From the IMG/VR virus record IMGVR_UViG_3300033182_001695, positions 1-44,962 of that record: a stretch of 44,962 bases of DNA; one strand, written 5' to 3'. Positions 1 through 6,349 of this stretch are shown here, one piece after another; the first letter of the stretch is position 1; every line of letters begins with the position of its first letter. Source of the DNA: a virus. The notes below the pieces were generated by a model, which was not told the origin of the DNA, made no database searches, and worked only from the letters and a program-made list of their open reading frames with translations. The translations under genes were made by a program, and so were the position numbers.

Positions 1-579
1 ATGGACAAAGAACTATTAAGAAAAGAATTTAGAAAAAAAAGATCTGAATTATCAAATGTAGAGGTGCGAGAAAAATCTTATAAGATTGCGCAAAACTTTA
101 TTGAAAATTTATTACCAAAGTTAAAAGTAAAAGAAGGACGAGTTTTTTCTTTATATAAGAGTGCTTATAATGAAGTTGAAACTGATGTTATTGCCAATTT
201 TTTTGCCAAAAAAAATATTAAATTTTCTTATCCAAAAATCACTGCTAAAGACAAACCACTACAATTTATTTTAAAAGAAAATGATTCAGAATTTGTTAGT
301 AATAAAGACTATCCAGATATATTAGAAATCCAGAAAGGCATCAAAACTGTACCAAAATGCATAATATTACCACTTCTATCATTTGACTCAAAAAAGAATA
401 GATTAGGCATGGGAGGCGGTTTTTTTGATAGAACAATTAACGCTCTTAGAGCATTTAATTCAAACATCATCACAATCGCCCTAGCCTATGATTTTCAAGA
501 GTTCGACGGGGTTTTACCTGTGGAGAAATTTGATCAAAAAGTTAATTTTATTGTTAGCGAAAGTACAATAATTAGCTAG
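1..579 (+). CDS. 5-formyltetrahydrofolate cyclo-ligase
   Basis: This 192-residue protein is predicted to convert 5-formyltetrahydrofolate to 5,10-methenyltetrahydrofolate with ATP in the cytoplasm (one-carbon metabolism). The amino end MDKELLRKEFRKKR is the usual basic helix. The carboxyl half carries PLLSFD followed by GMGGGFFDR (about residues 137-145), which matches the family GxGxGYYDR nucleotide and substrate loop with Phe for Tyr. The length is normal for the family. The ATG is the first base of the window, so its promoter and ribosome site are outside it. It is the first host gene on this side of the prophage. In many proteobacteria the gene lies beside ssrS or zapA; neither is visible here. 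The family assignment is secure; the start cannot be checked. Confidence 0.9.
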   Translation: MDKELLRKEFRKKRSELSNVEVREKSYKIAQNFIENLLPKLKVKEGRVFSLYKSAYNEVETDVIANFFAKKNIKFSYPKITAKDKPLQFILKENDSEFVSNKDYPDILEIQKGIKTVPKCIILPLLSFDSKKNRLGMGGGFFDRTINALRAFNSNIITIALAYDFQEFDGVLPVEKFDQKVNFIVSESTIIS

Positions 580-756
580 ATGTCTTTTATTTACTGGTTC
601 TAAGAGTAAAAAAAAATATCATTTTTTTTAAATAAAATAGTTGCTTTCATATTTTTTATATATAGCGTAATTTTCATCAACTTGTAGTTGAAGTGAGTGT
701 ACGCTTACTTCAAAGCGTGTTGTATTTTTTATTATTAACAATAAATAGATCTAACA

Positions 757-1029
757 ATGCATAAAACAGATTTAATTAAAGAAATTGCTAAGCAGACTGG
801 TTTATCTCAAAAAGATTCAGCTGCAGCTTTAGAAGCTTTCTTAAAAGCTACTACAAAGTCACTTAAAAAAGGACAATCTGTGACTTTAATCGGATTCGGT
901 ACTTTTAAAGTAGTTAAAACTGCTGCTAGAAAAGGACGTAACCCTCAAACTGGTAAAGAAATCCAGATCAAAGCTTCTAAAAGAGCTAAATTTACTGCTG
1001 GTAAAGCATTAAAAACTGCTGTTAAATAG
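757..1029 (+). CDS. HU-family DNA-binding protein
   Basis: This 90-residue protein has the full-length HU/IHF fold: helices at the amino end (MHKTDLIKEIAKQTGLS), then the beta-arm segment GFGTFKVVKTAARKGRNPQTG around residues 47-67, including the RNPQTG tip that inserts into the DNA minor groove. It should act as a nucleoid-associated dimer that bends DNA. Phage lambda-type integrases need IHF or HU, so this neighbour could support recombination at the adjacent tRNA-Asp site, but that is inference. The gene is monocistronic: 177 bases separate it from the upstream gene and a strong hairpin terminator follows. It is more HU-like than IHF-like; the exact paralogue cannot be told. Confidence 0.93.
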   Translation: MHKTDLIKEIAKQTGLSQKDSAAALEAFLKATTKSLKKGQSVTLIGFGTFKVVKTAARKGRNPQTGKEIQIKASKRAKFTAGKALKTAVK

Positions 1030-1042
1030 TTTCTTTGAACTT

Positions 1043-1078
1043 AACCCTTATAGGAAAAATTTTCTATAAGGGTTTTTT
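1043..1078 (+). terminator. Rho-independent terminator of the HU gene
   Basis: An 11-bp perfect stem, AACCCTTATAG at 1043-1053 pairing with CTATAAGGGTT at 1064-1074, has a 10-base loop and runs into a T tract (1073-1078). It sits 14 bases after the HU stop codon. Confidence 0.88.
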
Positions 1079-1241
1079 CTTGCTTGATATTTAAGAAGTT
1101 AGGAAATAAATTCTGCGGTTCGTTTTTTTTGTTGTTATTTTTTTAAGTGATAACATTAATGAACTTTATAGTAACGTAGTTTTAATCCGAGAAACGCGTT
1201 GCTAATATTAGTTCGGTCTTCATCTATTAGATTGTAGGGCC

Positions 1242-1266
1242 GAAAACAGCCGTTTAGGCTGTTTTC
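1242..1266 (+). repeat. 10-bp hairpin directly upstream of tRNA-Val
   Basis: GAAAACAGCC (1242-1251) and GGCTGTTTTC (1257-1266) form a perfect stem with loop GTTTA, ending two bases before the first tRNA base. No T tract follows, so it is not an ordinary terminator. It could be a processing signal in the tRNA leader or the edge of a palindromic repeat element. The rest of 1079-1241 holds nothing I recognise, apart from a weak TATAGT box near 1167. Confidence 0.5.
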
Positions 1267-1268
1267 TC

Positions 1269-1344
1269 GGGTGATTAGCTCAGTTGGTAGAGCATCTCCC
1301 TTACAAGGAGGGGGTCGGGAGTTCAAGTCTCTCATCACCCACCA
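1269..1344 (+). tRNA. tRNA-Val (anticodon TAC)
   Basis: The cloverleaf is complete. The acceptor stem is GGGTGAT (1269-1275) with ATCACCC (1334-1340), followed by an encoded ACCA (1341-1344). The anticodon loop CTTACAA (1300-1306) carries anticodon TAC at 1302-1304, and the T loop is TTCAAGT. Confidence 0.95.
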
Positions 1345-1350
1345 TCCGCT

Positions 1351-1434
1351 TTCGTTGCACCTTTGGTACAACTACAGCGCGATTGGTGATTTTTAGTTTA
1401 AATATTGCGCTGTAGCCCAAAAGGCGTAAGCGAA
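1351..1434. repeat. 84-bp imperfect palindromic element after tRNA-Val
   Basis: The two ends are inverted copies of each other: TTCG (1351-1354) pairs with CGAA (1431-1434), CCTTTGG pairs with CCAAAAGG, and the core CTACAGCGC (1372-1380) pairs perfectly with GCGCTGTAG (1407-1415) around a 26-base AT-rich loop. It lies exactly between the CCA end of tRNA-Val and a partial copy of tRNA-Asp. It resembles the Rickettsia palindromic elements that invade intergenic and RNA loci, but I have not matched it to a named family. Confidence 0.6.
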
Positions 1435-1451
1435 TCGGGGGTGTAGCTCAG
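1435..1451 (+). repeat. 17-bp duplicate of the tRNA-Asp 5' end
   Basis: Positions 1435-1451 are identical to 1606-1622. The shared string is one T and one C followed by the first 15 bases of the tRNA-Asp gene (GGGGGTGTAGCTCAG). The copy stops in the D loop and is followed by unrelated DNA, so it cannot make a tRNA. The two copies bracket 154 bp of hairpin-rich DNA, as a target-site duplication or an abortive gene copy would. Confidence 0.75.
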
Positions 1452-1605
1452 GTTTTTTTTCAAAAAATAGCATCTAACATGCTATTTTTCCAAGAAAAAC
1501 GGGCAAAGGAGCGAAAGCGACGCATGCCCAGTATCTCAATCATCTTCGAAGCGAAGCTGAGAAAAGTGATTGAAGATTTGAATCATAATGATAGTTTAGT
1601 TTTTT
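1452..1605. other. Hairpin-rich insert between the tRNA-Asp fragment and tRNA-Asp
   Basis: This 154-bp segment holds three successive hairpins: AAAAATAGCAT (1463-1473) with ATGCTATTTTT (1479-1489), which could be a bidirectional terminator; GGGC (1501-1504) with GCCC (1526-1529), enclosing GCG/CGC; and TCTCA plus CTTCG (1534-1548) with CGAAG plus TGAGA (1552-1562). An alternative stem joins CAATCA (1537-1542) to TGATTG (1567-1572). There is no credible coding sequence. A small palindromic mobile element and a structured tRNA leader are the two readings I consider. Confidence 0.5.
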
Positions 1606-1607
1606 TC

Positions 1608-1684
1608 GGGGGTGTAGCTCAGCTGGTTAGAGCGCCTGCCTGTCACGCAGGAGGCCGCGGGTTCGAGTCCCGTCACTCCCGCCA
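1608..1684 (+). tRNA. tRNA-Asp (anticodon GTC), prophage attachment gene
   Basis: The acceptor stem GGGGGTG (1608-1614) pairs with CACTCCC (1674-1680), followed by G and an encoded CCA (1682-1684). The anticodon stem CCTGC/GCAGG encloses CTGTCAC, with GTC at 1642-1644. The T arm is GCGGG-TTCGAGT-CCCGT. A tyrosine integrase gene begins 245 bases downstream, the standard arrangement for a phage integrated at the 3' end of a tRNA gene. Confidence 0.96.
1652..1684 (+). other. Presumed left attachment site (attL core)
   Basis: The 3' third of tRNA-Asp immediately precedes phage-type DNA and the integrase gene. Integrases with the DUF4102 arm-binding domain usually recombine within a tRNA T arm and 3' end, rebuilding the tRNA. 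The matching attR copy is not in the window, so the exact core is unknown and the limits given are approximate. Confidence 0.5.
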
Positions 1685-1700
1685 CCGATCCATTTCAAGA

Positions 1701-1770
1701 AGTCCAATAAAGTCCGTTTAGCCCTTGATAAATAAAGGTCTACTCTCTATAATAAGTCCAAGTTAGTCCA
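1701..1770 (+). repeat. AGTCCA direct repeats, candidate integrase arm sites
   Basis: AGTCCA occurs at 1701, 1755 and 1765, with AGTCCG at 1711. They form two pairs, each with its members exactly 10 bp (about one helical turn) apart. They lie between the attachment tRNA and the integrase gene, where arm-type binding sites for P4-like integrases are expected. Confidence 0.45.
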
Positions 1771-1800
1771 AAGAATTTTATTAAAATCCATAAAAAAAAT

Positions 1801-1845
1801 GGGTATAATATGGGGCATATTTATACCCTATTAAAAATATACCCA
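1801..1845 (+). promoter_or_regulatory. Palindromic operator with -10 box ahead of the integrase
   Basis: GGGTATAA (1801-1808) and TTATACCC (1821-1828) are perfect inverted arms, and the dyad continues inward as ATATG (1808-1812) and CATAT (1816-1820). A third half-site, TATACCCA, follows at 1838-1845. TATAAT at 1804-1809 is embedded in the left arm and would serve as a -10 element, although I see no good -35. This looks like a repressed promoter for the integrase. The GGGTATA core resembles the GGGTAT and GGTATAG units in the 43-bp repeats at 3381 and 5525. Confidence 0.5.
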
Positions 1846-1928
1846 CTTTTTTACTGGATTGAAATAAAATTTAATTGTTACATTAATATGTTTTTGACCT
1901 TCAACTTTAACAACCTGATAAAAAACTA

Positions 1929-3101
1929 ATGTTAAATGATCTTACTATTAAAAAATCTAAACCTAGAGATAAGCCATATAAAATTACTGATGGCGAGGGA
2001 ATGTATTTAATGATGCATCCAAATGGAGGAAAATATTGGAGACTAAGATATAAAATTGCTGGCAAAGAAAAAACTCTAGCACTTGGTACCTACCCTATGA
2101 TTTCCTTGGCAGAGGCAAGAGAGAAAAGATTTGAAGCAAAGAAAAAAATAAAGGAAGGCATTGACCCTTCAGAACAAAAAAAATTAGAAAAGATAACACG
2201 TATAATTGAGACAGAAAATTCTTTTGAAGCTGTAGCTCATGAATGGCATAAAAAACAAAAGGAACGATATACAATCAAACATCACAAAGCTGTACTAACT
2301 AGATTGCAAAAGGATGTTTTCCCTCTACTCGGCTCACGACCAATTGGACAAATTAAAGCTCCAGAACTTTTAGCAACAGTTAGAAAAATCGAAGCAAGAG
2401 GTGCTATTGATTTAGCTCATCGAGCATTGCAAACTACTGGTCAAATTTTTCGTTATGCTATTGCAACTGGCAGAGCAGAACGTGATATTTCGGTAGATCT
2501 GCGTGGAGCACTTACTGTAAGAAAGAAAGTTAATCATGCTAATTTGAAGGAAGATGAATTACCAGAATTCCTGCAAAAACTTGAAAACTATCAAGGAGAA
2601 CAACGCACAAAAATGGCTTTACAAATTTTGGTTCTAACATTCGTAAGAAGCTCTGAATTACGTGGTATGAAATGGGATGAAGTCAGTTTTGAGAAAAAAG
2701 AGTGGCATATACCAGCAGAACGTATGAAAATGAGAGAAAAACACATAGTGCCACTTTCACAACAAACAATCAAACTACTAACACAAATAAGAAAAACACA
2801 TAATAATCCTGAGTTTGTATTTCCAAGCCATAGAAATCCTAGCAAATCAATTAGTGAAAATACTTTGATCTTTGCAATTTATCGCATGGGATACCATTCA
2901 AAAGCAACCGCACATGGATTCCGCTCTACTGCTTCAACAATTTTAAATGAGAAAAATTTCCGTGCTGATGTTATAGAAAAACAACTTGCTCATGGCGAAC
3001 GAAATAAAGTTCGTGCCTCCTATAATCATGCTCAATATTTACCAGAACGTAAAGAAATGATGCAATGGTGGGCAGATTATTTAGACGGACTAAAAAAATA
3101 A
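1929..3101 (+). CDS. Tyrosine-type site-specific integrase (DUF4102 arm domain)
   Basis: This 390-residue phage integrase should insert and excise the prophage at the adjacent tRNA-Asp. Residues about 1-90 form the arm-DNA-binding domain typical of P4-like integrases (DGEGMYLMMHPNGGKYWRLRY, then LGTYPMISLAEAR). A core-binding SAM-like domain covers about 100-190. The catalytic domain follows, with Arg240 (FVRSSEL), His329 and Arg332 (HGFR), His355 (LAHGE) and nucleophile Tyr365 (SYNHAQ). All catalytic positions are present, so the enzyme should be active. The gene reads away from the tRNA. The ATG lies 16 bases after the nearest upstream TATA-like stretch without an evident Shine-Dalgarno sequence. 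The length is normal for the family. Confidence 0.95.
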   Translation: MLNDLTIKKSKPRDKPYKITDGEGMYLMMHPNGGKYWRLRYKIAGKEKTLALGTYPMISLAEAREKRFEAKKKIKEGIDPSEQKKLEKITRIIETENSFEAVAHEWHKKQKERYTIKHHKAVLTRLQKDVFPLLGSRPIGQIKAPELLATVRKIEARGAIDLAHRALQTTGQIFRYAIATGRAERDISVDLRGALTVRKKVNHANLKEDELPEFLQKLENYQGEQRTKMALQILVLTFVRSSELRGMKWDEVSFEKKEWHIPAERMKMREKHIVPLSQQTIKLLTQIRKTHNNPEFVFPSHRNPSKSISENTLIFAIYRMGYHSKATAHGFRSTASTILNEKNFRADVIEKQLAHGERNKVRASYNHAQYLPERKEMMQWWADYLDGLKK

Positions 3102-3120
3102 ATTATTCAAAGAAACTTTT

Positions 3121-3345
3121 TTATTTATCCTTATCATAACTTTGTATCAAAGATCTTATATCTTCTACTCGCCAAGCAGTCGCTCTCTCTGATATTTTTA
3201 CAGGCTTTGGATATTTTCCATCTTTAACACCTTGCCACCAAGTTGATTTTCCTACAGGAAATATTTTTAGGATTACTGGAAGACGAACAAAACCAATTTC
3301 TGGTAATAATTGATTAGAGTTTTTTACTATCATTGTTAAGCTCAT
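3121..3345 (-). CDS. AlpA-family excisionase/transcriptional activator
   Basis: This 74-residue AlpA-type winged-helix protein has the diagnostic run FPVGKSTWWQGVKDGKYP (about residues 29-46), then KPVKISERATAWRVEDI, the usual recognition helix and wing. In P4 and cryptic prophage CP4-57, AlpA activates integrase or excision genes. It lies tail-to-tail with the integrase, 19 bases apart. Its upstream region holds one copy of the 43-bp operator-like repeat, 36 bases before the start, so it is probably under prophage repressor control. The first ATG is preceded only by an A tract; an in-frame ATG four codons later is an alternative start. Confidence 0.82.
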   Translation of the reverse strand: MSLTMIVKNSNQLLPEIGFVRLPVILKIFPVGKSTWWQGVKDGKYPKPVKISERATAWRVEDIRSLIQSYDKDK

Positions 3346-3380
3346 TTTTTTTAAATTATGAACTCAACTTAAAGTTATAG

Positions 3381-3423
3381 GGGTATAGAAATCGGTATAG
3401 CGATAGTATTAAAATAGGTATGA
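3381..3423 (+). repeat. 43-bp inverted repeat, copy A (operator-like)
   Basis: This sequence matches the reverse complement of 5525-5567 at 40 of 43 positions. It contains three spaced half-sites: GGGTATAG at 3381-3388, GGTATAG at 3394-3400 and AGGTATGA at 3416-3423. It lies in the upstream region of the minus-strand AlpA-like gene, so it is likely an operator, possibly with its promoter. The two copies face each other around the repressor and two unknown genes. Confidence 0.75.
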
Positions 3424-3459
3424 ATTTTAATTATATAAGAGAAATTTAACCTTAAGCAA

Positions 3460-3996
3460 CTATTGAATGATGTCTCTAATAACTCTCGTAACGACTCCCC
3501 ATATTCTACCAATAGAACTTTTATCAATCTCTATATCAGGACAATTATCATTATCAGAGACTAACAGCATTTTATTTCCTTCTTTTATTAATTTTTTTAA
3601 AACTGCATTGCCTGTACTAGTAGTGGCAATTACAATATTATTATGTTGAAAATCCCTATTTTGATTAACTAACAAAATATCATTTTCCAATATTCCAGAT
3701 TCCTTCAAATGACAACCTGATACCTTAACCATAAAGTGATCTTCTATATTACTTACAAAAAATTGGTCTTTTGCTATATGGTTTTTAAATTGCTCTCTAC
3801 TTGTAATAGATGGTACTCCATTCTCAACTTTCATTTCATATAAAGGAAGACTGTGTCTTTTATATTTTGCTATAAGTTTTATATCATCATTTGTTATATC
3901 TTCTGGTATGCGCCTAGACTTTGTTTTTACTGCTTCTGGCTTTCTCCCTGCTCCAGTTCTATATCCGCCATGTTGCTTTTTTGCACTAGATCTCAT
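3460..3996 (-). CDS. UmuD/LexA-like (S24) repressor with degenerate protease site
   Basis: This 178-residue protein is the candidate prophage repressor. The amino end is basic with GYRTGAGRKP (residues 11-20), an AT-hook-like stretch rather than a clear helix-turn-helix. Residues about 51-175 align by eye with the UmuD fold: FMVKVSGCHLKESGI (88-102), then ENDILLV and IWGVVTRV near the end. UmuD and LexA have GDSM with a catalytic Ser in the first segment; here it reads GCHL, with His96 at the Ser position. The partner Lys is kept (Lys134 in VLKKL). The cleavage-site region reads NGVPS. Autocleavage is therefore probably lost or altered. The gene is transcribed away from a candidate operator at 4045-4073 and is divergent from two unknown genes. 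An alternative role is a UmuD-like polymerase subunit. Confidence 0.78.
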   Translation of the reverse strand: MRSSAKKQHGGYRTGAGRKPEAVKTKSRRIPEDITNDDIKLIAKYKRHSLPLYEMKVENGVPSITSREQFKNHIAKDQFFVSNIEDHFMVKVSGCHLKESGILENDILLVNQNRDFQHNNIVIATTSTGNAVLKKLIKEGNKMLLVSDNDNCPDIEIDKSSIGRIWGVVTRVIRDIIQ

Positions 3997-4044
3997 CTGT
4001 AAAATTGTCTTAAAATGACACAGTATTATTAATAAATCCGTTAA

Positions 4045-4073
4045 AACTTGATTTATGTGGTAACAATCAAGTT
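4045..4073. promoter_or_regulatory. Inverted-repeat operator between divergent repressor and unknown gene
   Basis: AACTTGATT (4045-4053) and AATCAAGTT (4065-4073) are perfect 9-bp arms around an 11-base spacer. They sit midway in the 140-bp gap between the minus-strand repressor start (3996) and the plus-strand start at 4137. This is the expected place for a repressor or antirepressor to bind. Confidence 0.55.
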
Positions 4074-4136
4074 AAATAGGAACAATGTACACTCAAAGGA
4101 TATCTTTTGAAGCTTATTGTTAAACCATAAAATTCT

Positions 4137-4556
4137 ATGATCACAAATAATAATAATGAAGTTTTATTTGAAAAATCTTTCAATATTTCTCAAAACCTAT
4201 CTAAATTGATAAATAATTTTACATTCCACACAGATCCAAAAGATGGAATTAAAGATGTAAAAATTAAAGATATAACAGTGGTATCCCCATGTGAAAGTTA
4301 TAATTTCTCTTTTTCTGTTAATAACAACAAAAAAGCCATACTGGATGCAATAAAAGCAAAGAATATTTCTATAAGATGTATTGCTGTCAAAGCTATAAGT
4401 CTTGATGTAATTTTTTATGATGGATTTCTTGACAAGAATAAAAAAAGAATAGCTGTAAAAATAAATTATTTTGCTCAAATCAAAACTTCTGTTAAACATC
4501 CTGTTATAAAAAAATACTTAGAGTATTGGGGACTGCTAAAAGCACAGAATCTATGA
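4137..4556 (+). CDS. Unknown protein in immunity region
   Basis: I do not recognise this 139-residue protein. It is Asn- and Lys-rich, starts MITNNNNEVLFEKSFN, and has mixed beta-type hydrophobicity (KDITVVSPCESYNFSFSV, ISIRCIAVKAISLDVIFY) without a signal peptide or membrane helix. It is the first gene transcribed rightward from the divergent operator region opposite the repressor, the position of cro, exclusion or defence genes in other temperate phages. Another unknown gene follows after 24 bases, so the two are probably co-transcribed. No Shine-Dalgarno sequence is evident. The open frame and placement support a real gene; the function is unknown. Confidence 0.6.
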   Translation: MITNNNNEVLFEKSFNISQNLSKLINNFTFHTDPKDGIKDVKIKDITVVSPCESYNFSFSVNNNKKAILDAIKAKNISIRCIAVKAISLDVIFYDGFLDKNKKRIAVKINYFAQIKTSVKHPVIKKYLEYWGLLKAQNL

Positions 4557-4580
4557 AGGGTATTTCAGTGAGTTTAATTA

Positions 4581-5504
4581 ATGTCTCATTCTTCGATGGC
4601 TACCACATTAAAAAATCATATTTCCAAAGAGTCCTTTTTATTTGCCTGCGAAATTTGCGAAAATGACGATCCATCAATAACTTATAGAGTAGCCACCCAC
4701 TTTGCTGATGAAATGAATAACCTCGTATTAAATAATGCATTTATAACAGACAGTCTTAACTACTGCCTGAATAAAGATGGGGATATTGAGGATTTATATT
4801 TTAAGAATAGTGAACCTGGATATATTGATAAAAATAACAATTTCATTCCCATCTCCCTTAAAAGCCTTACAAAATTTAATCTAAAGCTAGATTGGGTGGT
4901 GAAAAATATTTGCACTAATTGTGAAATTTCTTTCGATAAATATTCAGAAGAAATTGTGCCAAATTTATTATGGCATGTAGGATTCATTAATATTGACATG
5001 AAAATTCCTGTTTTCTTCGCTAGAAAAATAACAAAAGAAGAAGCTTTTGATAAAATTCAAAAAACTTTAAGTAGTAGAAAATCATCATTGGAAGGCATAA
5101 TTCTAACTAGCTGTAGTAATATTCCTAGCTATTTTAACTCGAAGATTGCTGGTAATAAAATTATATCTATCAGAAATTGTTTATCTGCTGATAAGAAAGA
5201 TTTTAATATTGATAAAAGTATTTTAAAATCAGCACTCCTTAAGGCAGGTAAAGATGGTTTTTCTACTGGTTATAGAAGTGCTTGCTTCAATAATGAATAT
5301 TTTAGATTTACTAAACAAGAAGCTGACGTACTAGAATTTTTATATAAGGCTGGAAAACCAGTTCATAAAGATGAGATCATGGTTGAGGTAACAGAAAGCA
5401 GCACAGAACTAAAAACATTATTTCGCAGCTCTGACTCAAAGAATATTCGAAAAAATATTCTGCAACATGATAAAAAAGGCTATTATTGGTTAAACCTAAA
5501 TTAG
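4581..5504 (+). CDS. Unknown protein with possible carboxyl-terminal winged helix
   Basis: This 307-residue protein does not match a family I can name. The first 230 residues are globular and contain scattered Cys (CEICENDD near 24-31, ICTNCEISF near 111-119), suggesting but not proving metal binding. The last 70 residues read FRFTKQEADVLEFLYKAG, then KPVHKDEIMVEVTESS and a closing KKGYYWLNL, with the spacing of a helix-turn-helix and wing as in response-regulator or replication-initiator output domains. It follows the 139-residue unknown gene and ends just before copy B of the 43-bp inverted repeat. A DNA-binding regulator, an exclusion factor and a defence effector are all possible; I cannot choose between them. 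Confidence 0.62.
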   Translation: MSHSSMATTLKNHISKESFLFACEICENDDPSITYRVATHFADEMNNLVLNNAFITDSLNYCLNKDGDIEDLYFKNSEPGYIDKNNNFIPISLKSLTKFNLKLDWVVKNICTNCEISFDKYSEEIVPNLLWHVGFINIDMKIPVFFARKITKEEAFDKIQKTLSSRKSSLEGIILTSCSNIPSYFNSKIAGNKIISIRNCLSADKKDFNIDKSILKSALLKAGKDGFSTGYRSACFNNEYFRFTKQEADVLEFLYKAGKPVHKDEIMVEVTESSTELKTLFRSSDSKNIRKNILQHDKKGYYWLNLN

Positions 5505-5524
5505 AACTGCTTTTTTCTTCAAAA

Positions 5525-5567
5525 TCATACCTATTTTAATACTACCACTATACCGATTTCCATACCC
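5525..5567 (-). repeat. 43-bp inverted repeat, copy B (operator-like)
   Basis: This is the inverted partner of 3381-3423, with 40 of 43 identical positions. It ends 88 bases before the HTH gene at 5656, so both copies lie upstream of a small HTH gene that points away from the enclosed 2.1-kb segment. Confidence 0.75.
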
Positions 5568-5623
5568 TACTCTTTCTAACTTTGCATCATCATAATTATC
5601 AGCTCTCGTTGAGATGTGGTGAT

Positions 5624-5643
5624 TTTGATTTTTATTAATCAAA
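5624..5643. promoter_or_regulatory. Short inverted repeat ahead of the early operon
   Basis: TTTGATT (5624-5630) and AATCAAA (5637-5643) form 7-bp arms, 12 bases upstream of the first early gene. Its half-site TTGATT is shared with the operator at 4045-4073, so the same protein might bind both. Confidence 0.35.
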
Positions 5644-5655
5644 GCAAAGTAAATC

Positions 5656-5874
5656 ATGACTAAAGAAAAATACTTAACTGAGCAAGACCTCGCCAAAAGA
5701 TGGGGTTTTGATCCAAGAACGCTGCGAAGATGGCGTGAGGAAAATAAAGGCCCTGCATATATTAATATGTGTGGGAAGATCCGCTACACAGAAGAATTTA
5801 TCAAGGAGTTTGAAAACGAGAATCTGAAAAAGAAGAAGCCTCTTAAATTAGGAAAGGAGGTGTCAAATGACTAG
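5656..5874 (+). CDS. Helix-turn-helix DNA-binding protein (MerR/excisionase-like)
   Basis: This 72-residue protein begins TEQDLAKRWGFDPRTLRRWR (residues 8-27), a typical HTH_17/MerR-like recognition motif, followed by a wing (GPAYINMCGKIRYTEEFIKEF) and a Lys-rich tail. It is the first gene of the rightward early operon and lies downstream of operator copy B. Proteins of this type act as excisionases or early activators in temperate phages. It overlaps the next gene by 8 bases, and the ribosome site AGGAGG for that gene lies inside its last codons. Confidence 0.8.
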   Translation: MTKEKYLTEQDLAKRWGFDPRTLRRWREENKGPAYINMCGKIRYTEEFIKEFENENLKKKKPLKLGKEVSND

Positions 5875-6349
5875 TAAAATTACATTATCACAAGCTTCAA
5901 ATATTCATATTGGAGAATTAGCCGATCTAGCAGCCGACCAGTTATTAGACTTGCAAAGTCAAGCTTCAGATCATTTTGAAAAAGCAAAAAGGCTTAAAGA
6001 ATGGATTGATGGTGCTATCAGCATCAAATATCAGAATGACATTACTACCCTTAGAAATAAGAAAAACAAAGTAACTGGCACAATCCATTTTCAAGATGGA
6101 GATTTTAAAGTTATATCAAATATTCCAAAAAAAGTCAACTGGGATCAAGACAAACTACAAAAAGCAGTAAGTGATATTAAAGAGTCTGGAGATGACCCTT
6201 TGGAGTATGTAAGTATTACCTACAAAGTATCAGAGACAAAATATAACGCTTGGCCAGAGCATATCCAAAAAGTCTTTAGAAAAGCACGCCTTTTAAAAAT
6301 TGGCAAAGAGACCTTCAAACTAGAAAAGCAAGGAGGTGATGATGAGTAA
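5867..6349 (+). CDS. Conserved early phage protein of unknown function
   Basis: This 160-residue protein starts at the ATG six bases after a perfect AGGAGG (5855-5860). The amino half has a helical segment (ADQLLDLQSQASDHFEKAKR), while the centre contains HFQDGDFKVISNIPKKVNWD and later YNAWPEHIQKVFRKARLLK. It is soluble, without membrane segments. Proteins like this commonly precede the phage RecA-like ATPase in alphaproteobacterial prophages, and here it overlaps that gene. A role in recombination is inferred from context only. Confidence 0.72.
   Translation: MTSKITLSQASNIHIGELADLAADQLLDLQSQASDHFEKAKRLKEWIDGAISIKYQNDITTLRNKKNKVTGTIHFQDGDFKVISNIPKKVNWDQDKLQKAVSDIKESGDDPLEYVSITYKVSETKYNAWPEHIQKVFRKARLLKIGKETFKLEKQGGDDE

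Noticed and set aside
1156-1371. 71-codon minus-strand open frame
   Set aside because: It is the antisense of tRNA-Val and its flanks.
1479-1721. 80-codon open frame through tRNA-Asp
   Set aside because: It reads through the hairpin insert and the tRNA; translation is not credible.
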